Below the pieces are notes generated by a model that had not been told where the DNA came from, made no database searches, and worked only from the letters and a program-made list of their open reading frames with translations. The position numbers and the translations under genes were made by a program. This document shows positions 35,794-45,156 of a stretch of DNA of 64,000 bases, piece by piece. The stretch spans positions 1,612,001 to 1,676,000 of the forward strand of contig NZ_JAYDCJ010000003.1 in the NCBI RefSeq assembly GCF_034555935.1, read 5' to 3'. Within the stretch, counting starts at the first letter, position 1. Each line of letters begins with the position of its first letter. The stretch comes from Marinobacter qingdaonensis (GTDB taxonomy: Bacteria > Pseudomonadota > Gammaproteobacteria > Pseudomonadales > Oleiphilaceae).

Positions 35794-37161
35794 TCAGGGT
35801 TGCTCCGCCGCGGGGCTGGAGTCCAACCGCCGGCCTGACCAGTTCTCCATCAGGCGGCACGTCACCAGGTCGCCGGTGACGTTGATCGCGGTGCGGCACA
35901 TATCCAGGATACGGTCCACGCCCATTATCAGTGCAATGCCGGCCGGGGGAACACCGACCGTTTGCAGGACCATGGCAAGGATGACGATGCCCACCCCGGG
36001 CGTGGCGGGTGAGCCGATGGAGGCGCCGACGGCCATGGCCACGACCAACGCCATGCTGCCCATGCCCAGCTCGATGCCATAGACCTGGGCCAGAAAGATG
36101 GTGGCGACCGCCTGGTACAGGGCTGTGCCATTCATGTTGATGGTGGCGCCAAGCGGAATCACGAATTGCGACACCGAGGGGCGAACCCCCAGCTTGTCCT
36201 CGGCTGTCTTGATGGACAGTGGCATAACTGCCGCGGAGCTGGAGGTGGAAAAGGCCAGTAACAGCACATCGCGGGTATCCCGCAGGAATCGGATCGGAGC
36301 CTGTCCCCCGATAACGCGGAGGATCAGGAGATAGACCCCGAGCATGATCAACAACCCCAGAACCACGGTGGCGACGTAGGAGGCCATCCCAAGCATGGCT
36401 GAGACGCCGATGGTGGTGGTGAGTTGGGCCATCAGCCCGAACACCGCGTAGGGGGCCAAACGCATGGCCCAACCCACCACCGTCATGCAAATTTGCTGCA
36501 GCGAGTCCAGCAGGTCCAGCATGGGGCGGGACTTGTTTTGCTCCATACTCACCAACGCAATGCCCACAATGATCGAGAACAGCACTACCTGAAGCATCTG
36601 GCCCTCGACCATGGCATCCAGGGGATTGCCAGGGAGAAGACCGATCAAGGTCTGGGGCAGGTCCACCGCACTGGGCAGGTCCTTGACGGCATTGCCGGCC
36701 TCAGAAGATTCGGGTGCCACCAGTCCCTTCATCATGCTGCCCGGGTTCACCAGGCTGCCGATCCACAGTCCGATTGCGGCGGCGATGGCAGTGGTGATCA
36801 CGAAAAACGTGGTGACTCTGACCCCCAGCCTCCGTAGCTGATCCAGGTTTTCGCTGGCGGCGAGCCCCCTCACCACGGAAGCAATCACCAGCGGGATGAC
36901 GATCATCTGGATGGTGGCCAGGAACAATTGGCCGGGAAAGGCCAGCCAATTGCCGATCAGGGTGCCGGTATTCGGGGCGACTAGCCCAACGGAGGGACCA
37001 AGCAGAGTGCCGACTATGAGCCCGAGGCCCATGCCAACGAGCACTTTGAGCCAGAGGCGCCCTTTAACCAATCCCGACAGGTATCCACTCAGTTGTCGTA
37101 GTGGAAGGGGGTAATAACTGTTGTTGGCCATCACATCAGACCGTCCCTGGACAGGTGTCAT
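35794..37161 (-). CDS. Dicarboxylate/amino acid:cation symporter (DAACS family)
   Basis: This inner-membrane protein of up to 455 residues couples uptake of glutamate, aspartate or C4-dicarboxylates to Na+ or H+. The AFSTSSSAAVMPLSI serine-rich hairpin and the ATINMNGTALYQAVATIF helix are hallmarks. A second hairpin holds the TPGVGI region. ATG 37161 is the longest start, but an in-frame ATG at 37131 (MANNSYYPLP) is also plausible, as neither has a strong ribosome site. Base composition is slightly lower in GC than the flanks. Confidence 0.91.
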   Translation of the reverse strand: MTPVQGRSDVMANNSYYPLPLRQLSGYLSGLVKGRLWLKVLVGMGLGLIVGTLLGPSVGLVAPNTGTLIGNWLAFPGQLFLATIQMIVIPLVIASVVRGLAASENLDQLRRLGVRVTTFFVITTAIAAAIGLWIGSLVNPGSMMKGLVAPESSEAGNAVKDLPSAVDLPQTLIGLLPGNPLDAMVEGQMLQVVLFSIIVGIALVSMEQNKSRPMLDLLDSLQQICMTVVGWAMRLAPYAVFGLMAQLTTTIGVSAMLGMASYVATVVLGLLIMLGVYLLILRVIGGQAPIRFLRDTRDVLLLAFSTSSSAAVMPLSIKTAEDKLGVRPSVSQFVIPLGATINMNGTALYQAVATIFLAQVYGIELGMGSMALVVAMAVGASIGSPATPGVGIVILAMVLQTVGVPPAGIALIMGVDRILDMCRTAINVTGDLVTCRLMENWSGRRLDSSPAAEQP

Positions 37162-37230
37162 TGCTTGATTTAACGATAGCCATTTAACAGCAATTTCGCT
37201 CAGACGGACCTGCTATGGATCAACTTCGGA

Positions 37231-37938
37231 TCAATCCCTTTCGGGGTGAACAGAGGCGATTTCGGCGTCACTCAATGGACGCACGCCGCCGGGCATCAGG
37301 TTGTGGTCGAGTTGGATACGCCCCATGCGTTCCCGGTGCAGGCCGGTGACGCGATTGCCGCAGGCGTGGAACATGCGCTTGATCTGGTGGTAGCGCCCTT
37401 CGTAGATGGTGACCCGAGCCTCGCAGGGCGCCAGGGGTTCCAGCAGGGCCGGTGAGGTCCGCAGCTGCTCGAACTCGAACCAGATGCCCTCGGCGAAGCG
37501 GTCGGCGGTGTCGGGGCCGATTGGGTAGGCCGTGGTGACCCGGTAGACCTTGGGCAACTTGACCCGGGGTTCGGTCAGCTGGCGGGACCAGGCGCCGTCG
37601 TTGGTGAGGATCAGCAAGCCGGTGCTGGCGCGGTCGAGTCGGCCGGCAATGTGCAGGTCCGGCGGCAGGCCGGGCGGCACCAGCTCCAGCACCGTGGGGT
37701 GAACCGCATCCACGGTGGCGCTCAGGTAGCCGGCGGGTTTGTGCAGCATCAGGTAATGGGCGGTCGCACCGGTCTGCACCTCGGTGTCGTCCAGGTGCAC
37801 GGTGGCAAACCGGTCTACGTCTTGGGCGCCGTGTCGGCAGACCCGGCCGTTGACCCGCACCCGACCGGCGGCGATCAGCCGGTTGGCGGACTGGCGGCTG
37901 GTGCCATCCCGATTGCTGAGAATTCTGGAAAGCTTCAT
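37231..37938 (-). CDS. rsuA: 16S rRNA pseudouridine synthase, RsuA family
   Basis: This 235-residue enzyme forms pseudouridine in 16S rRNA, position 516 in E. coli RsuA. It has an N-terminal S4 domain (SRQSANRLIAAGRVRVNGR) and a catalytic domain with HIAGRLDRASTGLLILTNDG, whose Asp is the nucleophile, and YEGRYHQIKRMFHACG. ATG 37938 begins the conserved MKLSRILSNRDG. The length is close to RsuA. An RluE/RluF-like paralogue is less likely because of the S4 layout and length. Confidence 0.85.
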   Translation of the reverse strand: MKLSRILSNRDGTSRQSANRLIAAGRVRVNGRVCRHGAQDVDRFATVHLDDTEVQTGATAHYLMLHKPAGYLSATVDAVHPTVLELVPPGLPPDLHIAGRLDRASTGLLILTNDGAWSRQLTEPRVKLPKVYRVTTAYPIGPDTADRFAEGIWFEFEQLRTSPALLEPLAPCEARVTIYEGRYHQIKRMFHACGNRVTGLHRERMGRIQLDHNLMPGGVRPLSDAEIASVHPERD

Positions 37939-37993
37939 GGAGTGAATCGACTATGCTGAAGGAAAAGCAACGACCCTAACACGAGGAATTGCC

Positions 37994-38230
37994 ATGCCAT
38001 TTTCCGCTGATCACCTGGCCGAACTCAATCTTCTGGCGCAGTTTCCGTCCACTTCCAGTCAGGAGGGCATCAAGGTGCATGCTCATTCGGCCGCCCCGGA
38101 AACCGTGCGTGCCGCCGAGACCCTCTTTGCCCGTGGCCTGATCAGCCAGAAGGATGGTGGCTACCTAACGCCCCTGGGGGCAGAAGCAGTGGAGCTGACC
38201 CAGAAACTCCAGTCCATATTAACCAGTTGA
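37994..38230 (+). CDS. TIGR02647-type small protein
   Basis: This 78-residue protein fits a small gammaproteobacterial family defined as TIGR02647. It has FSADHLAELNLLAQFPSTSSQEG at the start and AAETLFARGLISQKDGGYLTPLG, resembling a winged-helix dimer. The ribosome site GAGG precedes ATG 37994. A DNA-binding role is suggested by family annotation only. Confidence 0.75.
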   Translation: MPFSADHLAELNLLAQFPSTSSQEGIKVHAHSAAPETVRAAETLFARGLISQKDGGYLTPLGAEAVELTQKLQSILTS

Positions 38231-38274
38231 GGCCGGCCTCCTGAGCGGGAGCTTGTCGGCCCGGGTACCGGGTT

Positions 38275-39009
38275 ATGGCCGATTGGAAAAAGTCCCCCAT
38301 CCTGTGGATGGCGGTCAGCATCGCCAGTGTCGGGCTCATTGTCGGCACCCTGACGGCGTTGGGCGTTCACCATCAGGTGCTCGACCTGCTGCGCTGGGTG
38401 GATGACCAGGGGGCCTGGGCTGCCGCGGTGTTCATTGGCATCATGGCCCTGGCCATGGTGCTGCTCCTGCCCGGGATCCTGCTGACCACCGGGGCTGGAT
38501 TTGTATTCGGCGTGCTGGAGGGCACCGTCTACGTGGTGGTCGGTACCACCCTGGGGTCGGCGATGGCGTTTCTCATTGCGCGGCACTTTTTCAGCAAGCG
38601 GGCCCATGTCTACATCCGCAGGACCGCCCAGCTCTCGGTGGTCAGCAGTGAGCTGGCGCCCCACGGCTGGAAGATCGTGCTCCTGACCCGGCTGATCCCC
38701 TTCTTCCCCGGCAAGCTGGCCAATTTCCTGTTCGGGCTGACCCATTTTTCCTTTTCCGGCTTCGTGGTCGGCACCTTCATCGGAATCATCCCCTTCTCGC
38801 TGCACAACGTCTACCTGGGGTCGCTGGCGGCGGACCTGTCTACACTGTGGGTGCGCGACAGCGACCGGTCGGCCCTGGAGTGGGCGGTCTACGGCACCGG
38901 TTTTGCCGGCACCGTGGTCGCGGTGGTGTTTCTGAACCGACTGGCCCGGCGGGCGCTGGCCCGCTACCGGGTGGAAACGGAAGCGACGGACAACGGGAGT
39001 GCCCCATGA
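38275..39009 (+). CDS. TVP38/TMEM64 family (VTT domain) membrane protein
   Basis: This 244-residue protein has about 5-6 membrane segments with the VTT-domain signature: LLPGILLTTGAGFVFGVLEG, GSAMAFLIARHFF and KIVLLTRLIPFFPGKLANFLFGLT. Related DedA/VTT proteins move lipids between leaflets. Its stop overlaps the start of the glycosidase gene as ATGA, so translation is coupled. A role with the glycosidase is likely but unknown. Confidence 0.87.
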   Translation: MADWKKSPILWMAVSIASVGLIVGTLTALGVHHQVLDLLRWVDDQGAWAAAVFIGIMALAMVLLLPGILLTTGAGFVFGVLEGTVYVVVGTTLGSAMAFLIARHFFSKRAHVYIRRTAQLSVVSSELAPHGWKIVLLTRLIPFFPGKLANFLFGLTHFSFSGFVVGTFIGIIPFSLHNVYLGSLAADLSTLWVRDSDRSALEWAVYGTGFAGTVVAVVFLNRLARRALARYRVETEATDNGSAP

Positions 39010-41204
39010 GCTGGATGAAGTGGTTGCCTTGGCGGTATCTGGTCAAGCGCATGGCCGATCGACACGGGTTTCTCGACCCGATTGCCTTGCTGGCCAAGCT
39101 GCACAGCTTTGCCCAACCCTCGGAAGTGGGCGAACCCATCGAACTGCTGCGGGCCGGGGTGGTGTTCCACGCCCGGGGCCTGATCAACAGCCGGGTCATC
39201 CAGCACAACCTGGACTGGGTCTGGCCCTACTGGGTCGAGCGCCAGTTCGATCCCAACGATCGCGCCTTCATCCCGCGGGCGTTTTCCATCACTCACATCA
39301 ACCTCAGCAACCGGAACTGGACCGCCGTCGGCCAACCGGACATCGAAACCCTGCCGGTGGTGGACCCCCGGGGCCTGGTCACGCCCCTGTACGATGGCTG
39401 GTCCCTGGACGGCTGGCTGCTGGCCGACGATGGCCGCTGCCTGTTGCCGTCGCGCTGCAAGACCAGCCGACAGTGGCTGGAACTGGACGGCGAGACGCCC
39501 TGCGTGGTGACCGAATCGGAGCTGGACGGCCTGCATCTGGTGAGCCGGGCCCGGGTGATCATGCAGGCCGGCCGCCCGCTGTGCGAGCTGGTGTTGCAGG
39601 GACGCTCGCAGGCGTCGGGGTCGCTGGTGCTGTCCCTGCGTCCGGCCAATCCGGAGGGCGTGGCCTTCATTCACCGGGTCAACCTCAAGCCCCATCGCGA
39701 CGGCTGGCAGGTGGAAGGCCGCCATCCGGTGATGTTCAGCAAGCCGGCTGCCCACCATCATGTGTCGGACTACCGCCAGGGCGACGTGCACATTCACCTG
39801 GCCGACATCGACGACCAGAACGAGGGTCGCTGTGACGTCGGCCTGGTCACCGCCGCCGCCCTGTTCCCGGTGCAGCCCGGTGAAATCACGGAACTGACGG
39901 TGACGGTGCCACTGATGAAAAGCAGCGAGGTCGCGCCCTGGGCCTCGTCCTGGCCCGACACCCTGGCGGGTCACGCCCGGCTGGAGTGCCCGGACGCCCA
40001 CTGGCAGTTCCTCTACGAGGCGGCCCTGCGCTCCCTGGTGCTGCATTCGCCCGCCGACGTCTACCCGGGCCCCTACACCTACAAGCGGTTCTGGTTCCGG
40101 GACGCGGCGTTCATCATCCACGCCTTGCTGTGCACCGGCATGACCGAGCGCGCGGAGCGGGCGCTGATCCGATTCCCCGGGCGCCAGCAGAAGAGTGGCT
40201 ATTTCCGCTCCCAGGAAGGGGAGTGGGACGCCAACGGCGAGGTGCTGTGGATCCTGCAGCGGTTCCAGGCCATCACCGGCCGGCCCCTGTCCGGGGACTT
40301 GATCGAATCGGTGACCCGGGGCGCGGACTGGATCCAGAACAAACGCCTGAGCCCGAGCCTGGACAGCCCCCACGCTGGCCTGTTGCCGGCCGGCTTCAGC
40401 GCCGAGCATCTGGGCCCGAATGACTATTACTACTGGGACGATTTCTGGGGCATCGCCGGCTTGAAGGCTGCGGCCGAGCTGGTGCAGGCCGGGGATCCGG
40501 ACGCCAGCGAGCGCTTTGCCGCCGGGGCCCGGGACTTTACCGACAGCGTCGATGCCAGTCTGGCCCGGTGCGAACAACGGCTGCGGCGCCCGGGCATGCC
40601 GGCCTCGCCGTACCGGCGCCTGGATGCCGGCGCCATCGGCTCCCTCGCCCTGGGCTACCCGACCCAGCTGTGCGCCCCGGACGACCCGCGCCTGCTGGAC
40701 TGTGTCGAGCACCTGCTGGCCAACTGCTTCGTCAACGGTGCCTTCTACCAGGACATGATCCACTCGGGCCTGAACGCCTACCTGACCCTGCACGTGGCCC
40801 AGGTGCTGCTGCGGGCCGGCGATGGCCGTTACCTCGAGCTGATGGATGCGGTGGCTCGGTTGGCCTCGCCCACGGGACAGTGGCCCGAGGCCATCCACCC
40901 GGGCACCGGTGGCGGCTGCATGGGCGACGGTCACCATGTGTGGGCGTCGGCGGAGTGGGTGTTGATGGTGCGCAACTGCTTTGTCCGGGAGGAGGGCGAC
41001 CGGCTGATCCTGTGTGCGGGCGTGCCGGCGCGGTGGCTGGAGCAGGATCAGCCGATCCGGTTCGGGCCGGCGCCCACCGGCTTCGGCCCGGTGACGGTCA
41101 GCATTCAGCCCAACCCGGGCGGCGAGCCGAAAGTGACCTGGGAAGGGGATTGGCACGCGGAGGAGCCGGTCATCGAGGTGCGCCTGCCACGGGCCTCGCC
41201 CTGA
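39006..41204 (+). CDS. Six-hairpin glycosidase-like protein (amylo-alpha-1,6-glucosidase type)
   Basis: This 732-residue protein has an N-terminal beta-rich region (about 1-330) and a C-terminal alpha/alpha barrel (about 350-700), as in the six-hairpin glycosidase superfamily. YTYKRFWFRDAAFIIHALL, RSQEGEWDANGEVLWIL, YYYWDDFWGIAGLKA and GQWPEAIHPGTGGGCMGDGHH carry acidic residues expected at a retaining or inverting active site. ATG 39006 overlaps the VTT gene by 4 bp and is preceded by GGGAG. No signal peptide is seen, so it is likely cytoplasmic. The sugar substrate is unknown. Confidence 0.8.
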   Translation: MSWMKWLPWRYLVKRMADRHGFLDPIALLAKLHSFAQPSEVGEPIELLRAGVVFHARGLINSRVIQHNLDWVWPYWVERQFDPNDRAFIPRAFSITHINLSNRNWTAVGQPDIETLPVVDPRGLVTPLYDGWSLDGWLLADDGRCLLPSRCKTSRQWLELDGETPCVVTESELDGLHLVSRARVIMQAGRPLCELVLQGRSQASGSLVLSLRPANPEGVAFIHRVNLKPHRDGWQVEGRHPVMFSKPAAHHHVSDYRQGDVHIHLADIDDQNEGRCDVGLVTAAALFPVQPGEITELTVTVPLMKSSEVAPWASSWPDTLAGHARLECPDAHWQFLYEAALRSLVLHSPADVYPGPYTYKRFWFRDAAFIIHALLCTGMTERAERALIRFPGRQQKSGYFRSQEGEWDANGEVLWILQRFQAITGRPLSGDLIESVTRGADWIQNKRLSPSLDSPHAGLLPAGFSAEHLGPNDYYYWDDFWGIAGLKAAAELVQAGDPDASERFAAGARDFTDSVDASLARCEQRLRRPGMPASPYRRLDAGAIGSLALGYPTQLCAPDDPRLLDCVEHLLANCFVNGAFYQDMIHSGLNAYLTLHVAQVLLRAGDGRYLELMDAVARLASPTGQWPEAIHPGTGGGCMGDGHHVWASAEWVLMVRNCFVREEGDRLILCAGVPARWLEQDQPIRFGPAPTGFGPVTVSIQPNPGGEPKVTWEGDWHAEEPVIEVRLPRASP

Positions 41205-41212
41205 ACATCTGT

Positions 41213-41233
41213 ACCGGTTGTTAAACCGGTTTT
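41213..41233 (+). terminator. Terminator after the glycosidase gene
   Basis: ACCGGTT (41213-41219) pairs with AACCGGT (41224-41230) around a 4-nt loop, followed by TTTCT. It lies 8 bp after the stop codon. Confidence 0.65.
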
Positions 41234-41319
41234 CTGTATCTGTTTTGCTTGCCTGCTAACTTTTACAGTAGTCGGCTCGGGTTGCTCCCGACCAAATCCT
41301 CGGACACCGGTTGCCATTG

Positions 41320-42207
41320 ATGCGCTCACTCTTTTACTCGTTCTTCGTGCCCGCCCTGTTTGTCTGGCTGTGGAGCACCGGCTTTATCGGCGCCAAGTAC
41401 GGCCTGCCCTTTGCCGAGCCGTTTACCCTGCTGCTGATCCGCATGCTGCTGACCCTGGTGCTGTTGCTGGGCCTGGCCTGGGTCATGAAGACCCGCTGGC
41501 CGGGCTGGCGCGGTGCCGGGCACCTGGCGGTCACCGGTATCCTGGTGCACGGGTTTTACCTGGGCGGCGTCTATTACGCCATCGAGGACGGTATGGCCTC
41601 GGGCATCGTGTCGCTGATCGTGGGCCTGCAGCCCCTGGTGACCGCGGCCGCAGCGGTGCTGTTCCTGAAAGAGGCGGTGACCGGCCGGCAATGGCTGGGG
41701 CTGGCCCTGGGCCTGGTGGGTGTTGCCCTGGTGCTGGTGGAAAAGTTCGGCGGCACCGGCGCGGGCAGCGGTTTCTCGCCCTGGGCCCTGGTCTGGGCCT
41801 TGTTTGCCCTGGCAGGCATTTCCCTGGGCACGGTCTACCAGAAACGCCATGGCACCGGCGCCGACCTGGTGGCCGGTACCCTGATCCAGTACGGCGCGGC
41901 CGCCACCTTCTTCGCCATCGGCGCCTTCACCCTGGAGTCCCGCGAGGTGGAGTGGGCGCTGCAGTTGCAGCTGTCCATGGCCTGGCTGGTGTTGGGGGTG
42001 TCCATCGGTGCCATCCTGCTGCTGATGTGGCTGATTCGTCAGGGTGCCGCGTCCCAGGTCGCCAGTCTGTTCTACCTGGTGCCACCGGTGACGGCTCTGG
42101 AGGCCTACCTGCTGTTCGATGAGCGCCTGGGTGGCCTGGCCATGGTCGGTGGCCTGGTGGCCATCACCGGCGTGGCCCTGGTCGTGACCCAGAAGAGGCC
42201 GGCATGA
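41320..42207 (+). CDS. EamA family (drug/metabolite) transporter
   Basis: This inner-membrane permease of 295 residues has ten hydrophobic helices in two EamA repeats. IMGSTG-like (LWSTGFIGAKYGLPFAEPFT) and GIVSLIVGLQPLVTAAAAVLFL with LFYLVPPVTALEAYLLFDERL are typical segments. ATG 41320 is preferred to the in-frame TTG at 41311. Its stop overlaps the next EamA gene as ATGA. Confidence 0.88.
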   Translation: MRSLFYSFFVPALFVWLWSTGFIGAKYGLPFAEPFTLLLIRMLLTLVLLLGLAWVMKTRWPGWRGAGHLAVTGILVHGFYLGGVYYAIEDGMASGIVSLIVGLQPLVTAAAAVLFLKEAVTGRQWLGLALGLVGVALVLVEKFGGTGAGSGFSPWALVWALFALAGISLGTVYQKRHGTGADLVAGTLIQYGAAATFFAIGAFTLESREVEWALQLQLSMAWLVLGVSIGAILLLMWLIRQGAASQVASLFYLVPPVTALEAYLLFDERLGGLAMVGGLVAITGVALVVTQKRPA

Positions 42208-43094
42208 ACGAAACCACGCGCGGCGTCTGGTTCGGCCTGTCGGCCTACACCCTCTGGGGCTGCTTCCCGCTGTTTTTCGCCCTGTTCGAGGGGGTGCCGG
42301 CGTTCGAGATCCTGGTGCACCGGATCGTCTGGTCCTGCGTGTTCCTGGCGCTGGTGATCAGCGGGCTGCGGCGCTGGCCGGCGGTCAGCTCGGCCCTGGC
42401 CAATCCGGCCCAGCTCTGGCGGGTGCTCGGCTGCGCGCTGCTGATAGCCGCCAACTGGGGCATCTACATCTACTCGGTGGAAACCCGGCACGTGCTCCAG
42501 GCCAGCCTGGGCTATTTCCTCACGCCGCTGGTGAACGTGGCGCTGGGCATGCTGGTGTTGCGCGAGCGCATGGGCCCCTGGCAACTGGCGGCGGTGGCGC
42601 TGGCCGGGATGGGGATCCTGATCCAGTTGGTGATGCTCGGGGAACTGCCCTGGATCACCCTGGCCCTGGCCATTACCTTTGGCACCTATGGCCTGCTGCG
42701 CAAGCAGGTGGTGCTGGACGGCCTGTCCGGGCTGTTCGTGGAAACCCTGTTGCTGCTGCCGGTGGGGCTGCTCACCTTCGCCTGGCTCGGCTATTCCGGT
42801 GCCTCCCACTTCGGCGACAGCCTGTACACCGGTGTCCTGCTGATGGCCAGCGGCATCGTCACCGCCATTCCCCTGCTGCTGTTTGCCGGCGCCGCCCGAC
42901 GGCTGCGCCTGGCCACCGTCGGCTTCCTGATGTACATCAACCCGACCCTGCAGTTCTTCATCGCCCTGCTGGTGTTCGGCGAACCCCTGAGCCAGGTCCA
43001 GTTGGCCAGCTTCGTGGTGATCTGGCTGGCCCTGGGCCTGTACAGCTGGTCTTCCTGGCACTATCGGCCGCGGGTGCCGGCCGGCCAGAACTGA
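42204..43094 (+). CDS. rarD: RarD-type EamA family permease
   Basis: This 296-residue permease has ten helices. GVWFGLSAYTLWGCFPLFFALFEGVP and EILVHRIVWSCVFL are RarD signatures, and ETRHVLQASLGYFLTPLVNVALG and MYINPTLQFFIALLVFGE follow. RarD was named for chloramphenicol sensitivity, but its natural cargo is unclear. It overlaps the preceding EamA gene by 4 bp. Confidence 0.9.
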   Translation: MNETTRGVWFGLSAYTLWGCFPLFFALFEGVPAFEILVHRIVWSCVFLALVISGLRRWPAVSSALANPAQLWRVLGCALLIAANWGIYIYSVETRHVLQASLGYFLTPLVNVALGMLVLRERMGPWQLAAVALAGMGILIQLVMLGELPWITLALAITFGTYGLLRKQVVLDGLSGLFVETLLLLPVGLLTFAWLGYSGASHFGDSLYTGVLLMASGIVTAIPLLLFAGAARRLRLATVGFLMYINPTLQFFIALLVFGEPLSQVQLASFVVIWLALGLYSWSSWHYRPRVPAGQN

Positions 43095-43112
43095 GCCGCG
43101 GGTCCGGGCGCG

Positions 43113-44003
43113 TCAGGGCAGCCGGGCCAGCAGCTCGTTGATCGCCCGGGCGAAGGGCACCGGTGAGTCTTCCTGCAGAAAATGCCCGCCCTTCAGGGTC
43201 ACGTGCGGTTGGCCCTGGGCGCCGGGAATGCGCTTCTGCATGTAGGCATCGCCGCCCCGGGTGATCGGGTCGCCGTTGCTGAAGGTGGTCAGGAAGGGTT
43301 TGTCCCACTGCTCCAGCACCGCCCAGGCGGCACGGTTGGCCTCGGTGGCGGGATCGTCCGGGGTCATCGGCACCAGGCGCGGGAAGGCGCGGGCGCCGGC
43401 CTTGTATTTCTTGCCCGGGAAGGGCGCGTCGTAGGCCCGGATCTCGTCCGGCCCCAGTTTGCGGAACGAGCCGGCGTTGATGATCCGGCCGATCGGGAAC
43501 CAGGGGCTGTGCAAGGCGAAATTCTTCCAGATCTTGAACGCTGGTGGCGCCTTCTGGTCGCCGGTCGGCAGCATGCCATTGCCCACCACAATGGCCCGAA
43601 ACCGGTCCGGGTTTTCCGCCGCCAGCCGCAACCCCAACAGCGAGCCCCAGTCCTGGCACACCAGGGTGATCTCCGTCAGTTCCAACTGGTCAATGAAGCC
43701 CTGCATCCAGTCCATGTGCTGTTGGTAGCTGTAGTCGTCGATGGCGGTGGGTTTGTCCGATTTGCCGAAACCGATCAGGTCGGGCGCCAGGACCCGATGC
43801 CCGGCGGCGGCACAGACCGGGATCATGTGGCGGTACAGGTAGGACCAGGACGGCTCGCCGTGCAGCATCAGGATCGGCTTGGCATCGGCCGGTCCCTCAT
43901 CCACGTAATGCATGCGCAGGCCATTCAGGTCTAGGTAGTGAGGGTCGAACGGGTAGTCCAGCAGGCGTTCAAAACGTTTTTCCGGAGTTCTGACAAAATC
44001 CAT
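43113..44003 (-). CDS. Haloalkane dehalogenase-like alpha/beta-hydrolase
   Basis: This 296-residue enzyme has HGEPSWSYLYRHMIP (48-62), with Glu50 at the oxyanion position. VCQDWGSLLGL follows, with nucleophile Asp118 and halide-binding Trp119. NGDPITRGG supplies the acid region and LKGGHFLQEDSP the catalytic His. These residues distinguish haloalkane dehalogenases, which release halide and an alcohol from halogenated alkanes, from ordinary esterases. The second halide-binding Trp appears to lie in the cap region. ATG 44003. No dehalogenase operon surrounds it. Confidence 0.9.
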   Translation of the reverse strand: MDFVRTPEKRFERLLDYPFDPHYLDLNGLRMHYVDEGPADAKPILMLHGEPSWSYLYRHMIPVCAAAGHRVLAPDLIGFGKSDKPTAIDDYSYQQHMDWMQGFIDQLELTEITLVCQDWGSLLGLRLAAENPDRFRAIVVGNGMLPTGDQKAPPAFKIWKNFALHSPWFPIGRIINAGSFRKLGPDEIRAYDAPFPGKKYKAGARAFPRLVPMTPDDPATEANRAAWAVLEQWDKPFLTTFSNGDPITRGGDAYMQKRIPGAQGQPHVTLKGGHFLQEDSPVPFARAINELLARLP

Positions 44004-44132
44004 GGCGGGAGCCTTCTCGGTGGACGATTATTGTTATGGCTAGGGCGCAGAGTCCCCAGGCTGGGCGATCCTGAGTGTGCCCGGCACCGCCCGGGGCGTC
44101 AATTTCAGAAACCAACACACGGAAGCACAGGT

Positions 44133-45044
44133 ATGACCCATTGGCTGGTTGCAAATCCCAAGGCTGGAACGGGCGAACGGGACCGGGAATTCTGGCTGGA
44201 ACAGCTGGCGGCGGCCGGCGTGCCTGAACCGGAATGCTGCGAGTTCGATGACCAGCGCTGGACCGACCGGGTGCAGCCGGGCGATACCGTGATGGTGGCC
44301 GGCGGCGATGGTTCAGTGAACCGGGGCGCGCGTCTTTGTCGCCGCAAGCAGGCGGTGCTGGCGGTGCTGCCGTCGGGTACGGCCAACGACTTTGCCCGTA
44401 ACCTGGACCTGCCCGAGGCGCCCGATCAGATCTGCGCGCTGATTGCCCAGGGCATCACCCAGCGCGTGGATGTGGCCGAATTCGGCGAGCAGCTGTTCCT
44501 GAACGTGGCCCACATTGGGCTGGGCACCCTGCCGGTACGGGAGTCCGAAAGCACGGAAAAAAAACTGTTCGGCCGGTTCAGCTACGGTATCGGGCTGCTG
44601 CGCCGGATCAATGCCAATCGCGGTTTCAAGGCGGAAATCCGCTGTGACAAGGGCTTCGTCAAGGGCCGATGGCTGTCCATTGCGGTCGCCAGCGGTGCCT
44701 TCTTCGGGGGCGGCAATGAGATCCCCCAGGCCGCCGCCAACGACGGCCAGCTGGACGTGATTGCGGTCAAACCCAGGCCCCTGTTCCAGCTGCTGCTGAC
44801 CTTCCTGATGGTCCGGCTGAACCGGCGTTCACCCAGGCGGACCAGCACCCTGATTCACCTCAAGGGCAGCCACTGCACGGTGCGCACCGGCAAGCCCAAG
44901 ACCGTGACCGCCGATGGCGATGTGGTGGGGCAGACACCGCTGGATGTGACCTGCCGTCCCGGTGTGCTTGAGGTGATCGGGGCCCAGGTGGTGGCCACCG
45001 GCTCCGACGAGCAAACCGCCAGGGCGGAACCGACCGGGTCCTGA
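44133..45044 (+). CDS. Diacylglycerol/lipid kinase family protein (YegS-like)
   Basis: This 303-residue soluble kinase has the nucleotide-binding VAGGDGSVNRGA loop (MVAGGDGSVN) and the PSGTANDFARNLDLP signature. VASGAFFGGGNEIPQAAANDGQLDV is the second conserved stretch. Family members phosphorylate diacylglycerol or related lipids at the membrane surface. ATG 44133 follows GGAAG by 7 bp. The upstream open frame to 43938 is not conserved. Confidence 0.9.
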   Translation: MTHWLVANPKAGTGERDREFWLEQLAAAGVPEPECCEFDDQRWTDRVQPGDTVMVAGGDGSVNRGARLCRRKQAVLAVLPSGTANDFARNLDLPEAPDQICALIAQGITQRVDVAEFGEQLFLNVAHIGLGTLPVRESESTEKKLFGRFSYGIGLLRRINANRGFKAEIRCDKGFVKGRWLSIAVASGAFFGGGNEIPQAAANDGQLDVIAVKPRPLFQLLLTFLMVRLNRRSPRRTSTLIHLKGSHCTVRTGKPKTVTADGDVVGQTPLDVTCRPGVLEVIGAQVVATGSDEQTARAEPTGS

Positions 45045-45156
45045 CTGCGTGGAGCCTGGCGGATACGTTTTGTCACTGACTTTTGGAAGCGTTGGCGTAA
45101 TCATGTGCGCCGAACTCAAAATCCGTTAAATCCATATGTCGAATAAGGACATAAGA

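Noticed and set aside
38964..41156. Very long open frame (730 codons) antisense to the glycosidase
   Set aside because: It is an artefact of high GC and codon bias; it lacks any domain and the sense gene is well supported.
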